Shown here: positions 55,679-64,000 of the stretch, piece by piece | Numbering within the stretch: the stretch's first letter is position 1 | Layout: every line of letters begins with the position of its first letter | From: Gammaproteobacteria bacterium | GTDB taxonomy: Bacteria; Pseudomonadota; Gammaproteobacteria; Nevskiales; Nevskiaceae | Reading direction: 5' to 3' | Assembly (NCBI GenBank): GCA_026398875.1 | Contig: JAPLSB010000017.1 | Location: 310,001 to 374,000, forward strand | Length of the DNA: 64,000 bases | Position numbers and translations under genes: made by a program | Notes under the pieces: generated by a model | Told to the model about the DNA's origin: nothing | Seen by the model: the letters and a program-made list of their open reading frames with translations, nothing else | The model's database searches: none

Positions 55679-56826
55679 TGGCCGTGGCTGCCGATTCGGT
55701 CGGCGTCGTCACGCCGCGCAAGGTGGCGATCGCGACGCCGCTGCTGCTGGCCTGCGGCCGCGTGCTGCCGGGCTTCGAGCTGATGGTGGAGACCTACGGC
55801 GTGCTGAATGCGGCGCGCAGCAACGCGGTGCTGATCTGCCACGCGCTGTCTGGCGACCACCACGCCGCCGGCTACCACAGCGCCGATGACCGCAAGCCCG
55901 GCTGGTGGGATTCGGCGATCGGGCCCGGCAAGCCGATCGATACGACCAAGTTCTTCGTCGTCTGCCTGAACAACCTCGGCGGCTGCCGCGGCTCGACCGG
56001 CCCGACGACGATCAATCCGGAAACCGGCGCGCTGTGGGGCCCGGACTTCCCGATCGTCACGGTGCGCGACTGGGTGGCCTCGCAGGCGCTGCTGGCCGAC
56101 CACCTCGGCATCGACGCCTGGGCAGCGGTGATCGGCGGCAGCCTCGGCGGCATGCAGGTGATGCAGTGGACGATCGATTGTCCGAACCGCGTGCGCCACG
56201 CGCTGGTCATCGCCGCAGCCCCGAGAATCTCGGCGCAGAACATCGCCTTCAACGAGATTGCCCGGCAGGCGATCCTGTCCGACCCCGACTTCCACGGCGG
56301 CCGCTACATCGAAGCCGGCGCCAAGCCGGAGCGCGGCCTGAAGCTGGCGCGCATGCTCGGCCACATCACCTATCTGTCCGATACCGCGATGCGCGCCCGT
56401 TTCGGCCGCATGCTTCGCGACGGCGATGGCCAGTACAACTTCAACTACGACGTCGAGTTCGAAGTTGAAAGCTACCTGCGTCATCAGGGCAATTCGTTCG
56501 TCGACCGCTTTGACGGCAACACCTATCTGCTGATGACCAAGGCGCTGGACTACTTCGATCCGGCCCGCGAGTACGGCGACGATCTGGCCAGCGCGTTCCG
56601 CACCGCGACCGCCAAGTTCCTGGTGGTCAGCTTCTCGGTCGACTGGCGCTTCTCGCCGGCCCGCTCGCGCGAGATCGTCAATGCGCTGATCGCCGCCGGG
56701 CGCGATGTCAGTTACGCCCGCATCGATTCGCAGCTCGGCCATGACGACTTCCTGATGCCGATCCCGCAATACCACGCGGTGCTGCGCAACTACCTCGACC
56801 GCGTTGCAGCGGAGGCCGGCTCATGA
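55678..56826 (+). CDS. metX: Homoserine O-acyltransferase (MetX; probable O-succinyltransferase)
   Basis: A 382-residue alpha/beta-hydrolase-fold enzyme that activates homoserine for methionine synthesis. The nucleophile Ser is in [14 protein letters not shown] and the closing His in [31 protein letters not shown] lines the pocket. Overall it matches the pseudomonad MetX that uses succinyl-CoA, and pairing with metW is typical of that type, so O-succinyl is favoured. Its ATG overlaps the yggT stop by one base. Confidence 0.95.
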   Translation: MAVAADSVGVVTPRKVAIATPLLLACGRVLPGFELMVETYGVLNAARSNAVLICHALSGDHHAAGYHSADDRKPGWWDSAIGPGKPIDTTKFFVVCLNNLGGCRGSTGPTTINPETGALWGPDFPIVTVRDWVASQALLADHLGIDAWAAVIGGSLGGMQVMQWTIDCPNRVRHALVIAAAPRISAQNIAFNEIARQAILSDPDFHGGRYIEAGAKPERGLKLARMLGHITYLSDTAMRARFGRMLRDGDGQYNFNYDVEFEVESYLRHQGNSFVDRFDGNTYLLMTKALDYFDPAREYGDDLASAFRTATAKFLVVSFSVDWRFSPARSREIVNALIAAGRDVSYARIDSQLGHDDFLMPIPQYHAVLRNYLDRVAAEAGS

Positions 56827-57428
56827 GCGTCAGCCTGCGTCCCGATCTGGCCTTGATCAGCAACTGGATCGCGCCCGGCTCGCGGATCCTCGATCTCGGC
56901 TGCGGCGATGGCGCGCTGCTGGCCCACCTCGCGAAGACCCGCCAGGTGCGCGGCTACGGACTGGAGATCGACGACGACAACGTCGCCGCCTGCATCGATG
57001 CCGGCATCAACGTGATCCAGGCCGACGTCGATGACGGCCTTGCCGAATTCGCCGATCGCTCGTTCGACTACGTGGTGATGACCCAGGCGCTGCAGGCGCT
57101 GGTGCGGCCGGATCAGGTGCTGGCGGAAATGCTGCGGGTGGGACGCGAAGTAATCGTCACCTTCCCGAACTTCGGCCACTGGCGCGTGCGTGTCGCCTTG
57201 CTCGGCGGTCACATGCCGCATACGCCGGCGCTGCCGGCGAACTGGTACGACACCGAGAACATCCACCTGTGCACGCTGGCCGATTTCGACGCGCTGTGCC
57301 GCGACGCGAACTGGCAGGTGCTGGAACGGGCGCTGCTCGACCGCAGCCATCGCACCGGTGCCAGCATTCGCGTGGCGCCGAACCTGTTCTGCGAAATCGC
57401 GCTGTACAAGCTGCGCCTGCCTGGCTGA
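56823..57428 (+). CDS. metW: Methionine biosynthesis protein MetW
   Basis: A 201-residue SAM-methyltransferase-fold protein ([17 protein letters not shown], then [19 protein letters not shown] and [16 protein letters not shown]). MetW is needed with MetX for homoserine acylation in many proteobacteria, apparently as a partner subunit. ATGA overlap with metX. Converges with the response regulator gene. Confidence 0.96.
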   Translation: MSVSLRPDLALISNWIAPGSRILDLGCGDGALLAHLAKTRQVRGYGLEIDDDNVAACIDAGINVIQADVDDGLAEFADRSFDYVVMTQALQALVRPDQVLAEMLRVGREVIVTFPNFGHWRVRVALLGGHMPHTPALPANWYDTENIHLCTLADFDALCRDANWQVLERALLDRSHRTGASIRVAPNLFCEIALYKLRLPG

Positions 57429-57444
57429 AGGGCTTACCGGCCCG

Positions 57445-58470
57445 TCAGCCGAACGCTGCCACCACACAGCGGTTGCGGCCGGCACGCTTGGCCGCGTACA
57501 TCGCTTCATCGGCCGCCCGGATCAGCTGCTCGCGGCTCTCGCCGTGCGGCGGGAACATCGCCAGCCCGATGCTGGCGCCGATTTCCAGCGTCACCGGCCC
57601 GTTGGCGGTGGCCACCACGTACGGCCGGCGCAGATCGCGACCGATCACCTCGCAGACGCGGAACCCGGCAGGTCCGCCGTCGTCGAGGCTTTCGAGGATC
57701 ACCGCGAATTCGTCGCCACCGAGCCGGGCCACGGTGTCCTCGGTGCGCAGCAGCGCGCGCAGGCGATCGGCGATCGCCTTCAGCAATTCATCGCCGACCG
57801 GATGGCCCCAGGTGTCGTTGACCGGCTTGAAGCCGTCGATGTCGATGTAGGCCAGACCGAACTTGCGCTGGTGCCGACGGCTGCGCTCGATGGCGCTGTC
57901 GAGACGGTCCATGAACAGCATGCGATTCGGCAGGTCGGTCAGCACATCATGGCTGGCGCGGTGCCAGGCCAGCTTTTCAGTCTCGCGGCGCAGCGCGATC
58001 TCCTGCTCCAGCGCCCGCATGTGTGCCGACAACTGCTCCAGCGCGCCCTGCAGTTCGGACTTGCGCCGGTACAGTTCGAGGAATACGCCAACCTTGGATT
58101 TCAGGATCGCTTCGTTGACCGGCTTGGCGATGTAATCGACCGCGCCGGAGCCGTAGCCGCGCAGCCGGTGCATGTCGTCGTAGGCGGCGCTGATGAAAAT
58201 GATCGGCGTGTCCTTGCTGCCGTCATCGTCGCCCAGCAGTTCGGCCACTTCGAAGCCGTCCATTTCCGGCATGTTCACGTCGAGCAGGATCAGCGCGAAG
58301 TGGTGATCGAGGCAGGCGGCCAGCGCCTGGTTGCCGGAATCGGCCTCGATCAGTTCAGCGCCGGAACGCGCCAGCAGTCGGCGCAGCGCCAGCCGGTTCG
58401 CGGCATGGTCGTCGACGATCAGGATCTTCGGCAGGCCGGTCGGCTCGGCTTGGCATTCGAGTTCGGTCAT
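57445..58470 (-). CDS. Response regulator-diguanylate cyclase (REC-GGDEF)
   Basis: A 341-residue protein with a receiver domain (residues ~14-130: ILIVDDHAAN, phosphoacceptor Asp in LILLDVNMPEMDG, Lys in DYIAKPV), a coiled-coil linker, and a GGDEF domain (~170-335) with LGGDEFAVI. The inhibitory I-site RTED sits five residues before GGDEF. It should make cyclic di-GMP when phosphorylated. ATGA overlap with cheB places it as the output of the upstream kinase/CheR/CheB unit. Confidence 0.94.
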   Translation of the reverse strand: MTELECQAEPTGLPKILIVDDHAANRLALRRLLARSGAELIEADSGNQALAACLDHHFALILLDVNMPEMDGFEVAELLGDDDGSKDTPIIFISAAYDDMHRLRGYGSGAVDYIAKPVNEAILKSKVGVFLELYRRKSELQGALEQLSAHMRALEQEIALRRETEKLAWHRASHDVLTDLPNRMLFMDRLDSAIERSRRHQRKFGLAYIDIDGFKPVNDTWGHPVGDELLKAIADRLRALLRTEDTVARLGGDEFAVILESLDDGGPAGFRVCEVIGRDLRRPYVVATANGPVTLEIGASIGLAMFPPHGESREQLIRAADEAMYAAKRAGRNRCVVAAFG

Positions 58471-59051
58471 CGGCAGCGTTCGTTGATCAGGGCGGCAAGG
58501 CGGATCAGACCGATAACGGCATCAGCCCCCGCATGCTTGAGCGCGGCCTGCGGCATCTGCGGCGCTTCCGCTTCGGCCGGATCCTGCACGACGGCGTAAC
58601 CGCGATGCCGGCGTACCGCCAGCAGACCGTCGGCACCGTCGTCATTGGCACCGGTCAGGATCGCCGCGAGCAGACCGGCGCCATGAACCTCGGCTGCCGA
58701 CTCGAACAGCACATCGACGGACGGCCGGACATGGCGGACGCGCGGATCGACCGACAGCATGAAACGACCATCGGCCTCCAGCAGCAGGTGATAGCCGGAC
58801 GGCGCAACGTGGACCCGGCCGGGCCGCGCCGGTTCGCGCTCGCCGGCCTCGACAACCGGCAGTGCCGAATGCCGCGCCAGCAGCTCGACGAACAGCGCGT
58901 CGTCGTCGTCCTGACTGCGGTGACAGACGACGATCACCGGCACCGCCAGATCCGGCCGCAGCGCGGCCAGCAGCGTCGACAAGGCGCGCAGACCGCCAGT
59001 CGAACAGCCAAGAACCACCGCCGTGCTCACCATGCTGGCCGGACCGGGCAT
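58467..59051 (-). CDS. CheB-type methylesterase without receiver domain
   Basis: A 194-residue CheB catalytic domain: Ser in LGCSTGGLRAL, His in VVCHRSQDDDDALF and Asp in TGANDDGADGL. The usual N-terminal receiver is absent, so activity cannot be controlled by phosphorylation within the protein. ATG at 59051 lies 10 bases after the cheR stop; ATG 59033 is an alternative. It removes methyl groups from glutamates in chemoreceptors; no receptor gene is nearby. Confidence 0.9.
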   Translation of the reverse strand: MPGPASMVSTAVVLGCSTGGLRALSTLLAALRPDLAVPVIVVCHRSQDDDDALFVELLARHSALPVVEAGEREPARPGRVHVAPSGYHLLLEADGRFMLSVDPRVRHVRPSVDVLFESAAEVHGAGLLAAILTGANDDGADGLLAVRRHRGYAVVQDPAEAEAPQMPQAALKHAGADAVIGLIRLAALINERCR

Positions 59052-59061
59052 GGCGCGCCGA

Positions 59062-59895
59062 TCACGCCGGCACTGCGCCGAGCCGGTAGATCCGGGCCCG
59101 CGCATCGAATTCGCAGAACTCGGCGGCGCTGGCCGCGAAGGCGATGCTTTCCTTGTTGCCCAGCACCAGATAGCCGCCGCGCACCAGGCTGTGGCGGAAC
59201 AGGCCGAGCACCCGGTCCTGAAGCTCGTTGGTGAAGTAGATCAGCACGTTACGGCACAGGATCAGGTGCGCTTCGCAGAACACGCCGTCGGCCACCAGAT
59301 TGTGATTGGCGAAGGTGATGTTGCGCTTGAGCCGCTCGTCGAGCTTCAGATGCTCGTACCGGGCGTGCCAGTAATCGCTGAGCGAAGCCGAGCCGCCGGC
59401 CGCCCGGTAGTTCTCCGACCAGGCCCGCGCCTCGGCGACCGGGAAGATGCCTTCCTGCGCCTGCGCCAGTGCCGCGTCGTTGAAATCGGTCGCGTAGATC
59501 TGGGTGCGCTCGTAGAGCCCGGCTTCCTCGAGCAGGATCGCCAGCGTGTAGACCTCCTCGCCGCGGGCGCAGCCGGCCTGCCAGATGTTGATGTGCGGAT
59601 ACGAGGCCAGCACCGGGAACACGTCGTCGGCCAGCGCCTTGAACACGAAAGGATTGCGGAACATCTCCGATACCGGCACCGACAGCCCGGCGATCACCGA
59701 CGGCAGCAGGCCGTCGTCGTGCAGCACGCGCGTGGTCAGCTCGCCGATCGTCTGGCACTGGCGCGCGATCGCCAGCCCCTGCACGCGGCGCTTCAGCGAG
59801 GCACGTGCATAGCCGCTGAAGTCATAGCCATGGCGCAGCTGCAGAGCGCGGATGAACAGCTCCAGCTCGACATCGTCGGGATCGGGGCGGGCCAT
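59062..59895 (-). CDS. CheR-type protein-glutamate methyltransferase
   Basis: A 277-residue methyltransferase. The N-terminal helical domain (LRHGYDFSGYARASLKRRVQ) precedes the SAM domain (INIWQAGCARGEEVYTLAIL near residue 105, later LILCRNVLIYFTNELQD). No C-terminal TPR or pentapeptide tether-binding insertion is seen. It lies between the hybrid kinase and cheB on the minus strand. Confidence 0.93.
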   Translation of the reverse strand: MARPDPDDVELELFIRALQLRHGYDFSGYARASLKRRVQGLAIARQCQTIGELTTRVLHDDGLLPSVIAGLSVPVSEMFRNPFVFKALADDVFPVLASYPHINIWQAGCARGEEVYTLAILLEEAGLYERTQIYATDFNDAALAQAQEGIFPVAEARAWSENYRAAGGSASLSDYWHARYEHLKLDERLKRNITFANHNLVADGVFCEAHLILCRNVLIYFTNELQDRVLGLFRHSLVRGGYLVLGNKESIAFAASAAEFCEFDARARIYRLGAVPA

Positions 59896-59966
59896 CAGGA
59901 CTGGCCCGCATCTTGAGCCAAGGTCGGCGTGTCATGGCGCGACGGTCGCCTTGTCCGGACAGCCCG

Positions 59967-60015
59967 GACTGGCCATCCATGGCCAGTCATTCGTTCTCGT
60001 AGCGAGCAATGCTCG

Positions 60016-60018
<3 letters not shown>
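59967..60018. promoter_or_regulatory. Two palindromes between the hybrid kinase and cheR
   Basis: GACTGGCCAT-CC-ATGGCCAGTC (59967-59988) has 10-base perfect arms, and TAGCGAGC-AAT-GCTCGCTA (60000-60018, read from the plus strand) overlaps the kinase stop codon. Neither has a T run; they could stabilise or process the operon mRNA or bind a regulator. Confidence 0.55.
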
Positions 60019-63674
<3,656 letters not shown>

Positions 63675-63678
<4 letters not shown>

Positions 63679-64000
63679 GCGCCGGCCTCGCTGCCGCCGG
63701 CGGCGGCCATCACGGCTTCGCGGGCGCGAATGTAGTCGGCCATCGGGATGTGCAGCAGATCGACCAGCCGGCGCAGCAGATGCTCTTCGTACTTGTCGAT
63801 GCGGCCATCGGCATAGGCCACTTCCCAGAGCATGGTGATCAGCGCGCGCTTGCCGTCGGCATCGAGACCGCTGTTCAGCGTGCCGACGAACTGGTGCAGC
63901 GACACCGAGCTGCGGGCCTTGTCGCGGGCCTCGACCAGCAGCGCATCGAGCGCGGTGGCATCGAGCGCGAAACGGGCCTGCAGCAGGCTGCGGACGCGCG
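63675..64000 (-). CDS. TerB-family protein, C-terminal part (runs off right edge)
   Basis: The frame is open from the right edge to the TGA at 63675 and gives at least 107 residues of helical TerB-like domain: VSLHQFVGTLNSGLDADG, LWEVAYADGRIDKYEEHLLR and LVDLLHIPMADYIRARE. The A-D-G-R-I-D-x-x-E loop is the TerB metal-binding pattern. The frame extends upstream of the GTG at 63905 without a stop, so that GTG is probably not the start. It is coupled to the hybrid kinase by a four-base overlap. Confidence 0.85.

Overview
This 64 kb window is a gene-dense, GC-rich (about two-thirds G+C by eye) chromosomal segment. It looks like a gammaproteobacterium. Supporting signs are the 6S RNA-zapA-formyltetrahydrofolate cyclo-ligase block, the ftsK-lolA-rarA-serS and uvrA-MFS-ssb gene orders, the aat/bpt/infA/clpA/clpS neighbourhood, a type II secretion gspCDEF cluster, and metX-metW. 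The mixture (sulfite reductase CysI followed by DUF934, metXW, bpt, a split gsp locus) fits lineages near Nevskiales/Xanthomonadales. That placement is inference; no 16S rRNA is present. I see no phage, plasmid, insertion sequence, CRISPR array or tRNA.

Layout. 1-630 is the 5' part of an unrecognised two-helix membrane protein of visibly lower GC that runs off the left edge. 659-7243 holds a Rieske oxygenase, uvrA (with a palindromic repeat captured in frame), a CDP-glycerol glycerophosphotransferase-like gene, the 3' remnant of an MFS gene, and ssb. 7355-11357 is a probable metal (zinc-like) uptake group (small CxxC membrane protein, TonB receptor, MerC-type protein) plus a quinone oxidoreductase. 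11368-16190 is sulfate assimilation (cysG, cysB, cysI, DUF934). 16253-18417 is molybdopterin synthesis (moaA-D-E-C). 18447-22029 carries an NTF2-like protein, a GNAT enzyme, a nitrilase-family amidohydrolase and a patatin-like lipase.

22039-31161 (minus strand) reads ftsK, an SRPBCC lipoprotein, lolA, rarA, vapBC, crcB, serS, rlmA, so an ancestral core order has taken two insertions. 31318-37829 is an N-degron neighbourhood: the tailing enzymes Aat and Bpt, IF-1, and the ClpS adaptor with its ClpA unfoldase. 37994-43969 is gspC-D-E-F only. 43979-47106 is an efflux pump with plsX-rpmF-yceD. 47307-51902 carries proteases SohB and DegQ, the ZapB-like/ZapA pair, 6S RNA, the cyclo-ligase and an EVE protein. 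51990-57428 is amino-acid metabolism (ilvA, proC, yggT, metX, metW) plus a small HExxH protein. 57445-64000 is a tightly overlapping signalling operon (TerB-like protein, giant hybrid histidine kinase with three receivers, CheR, CheB, response regulator-diguanylate cyclase) that runs off the right edge.

Most genes are ordinary housekeeping. The stretches that deserve attention are the receptor-less CheR/CheB/hybrid-kinase/GGDEF operon, vapBC welded by 4-base overlaps to crcB, the decayed MFS gene replaced by a surface-polymer enzyme, three copies of a long inverted repeat built on ACGCAAAGGCGCAAAG, a repeat expressed inside UvrA, an apparently ATG-less yggT, a MoaD ending in Ala-Gly, and the unknown left-edge gene.
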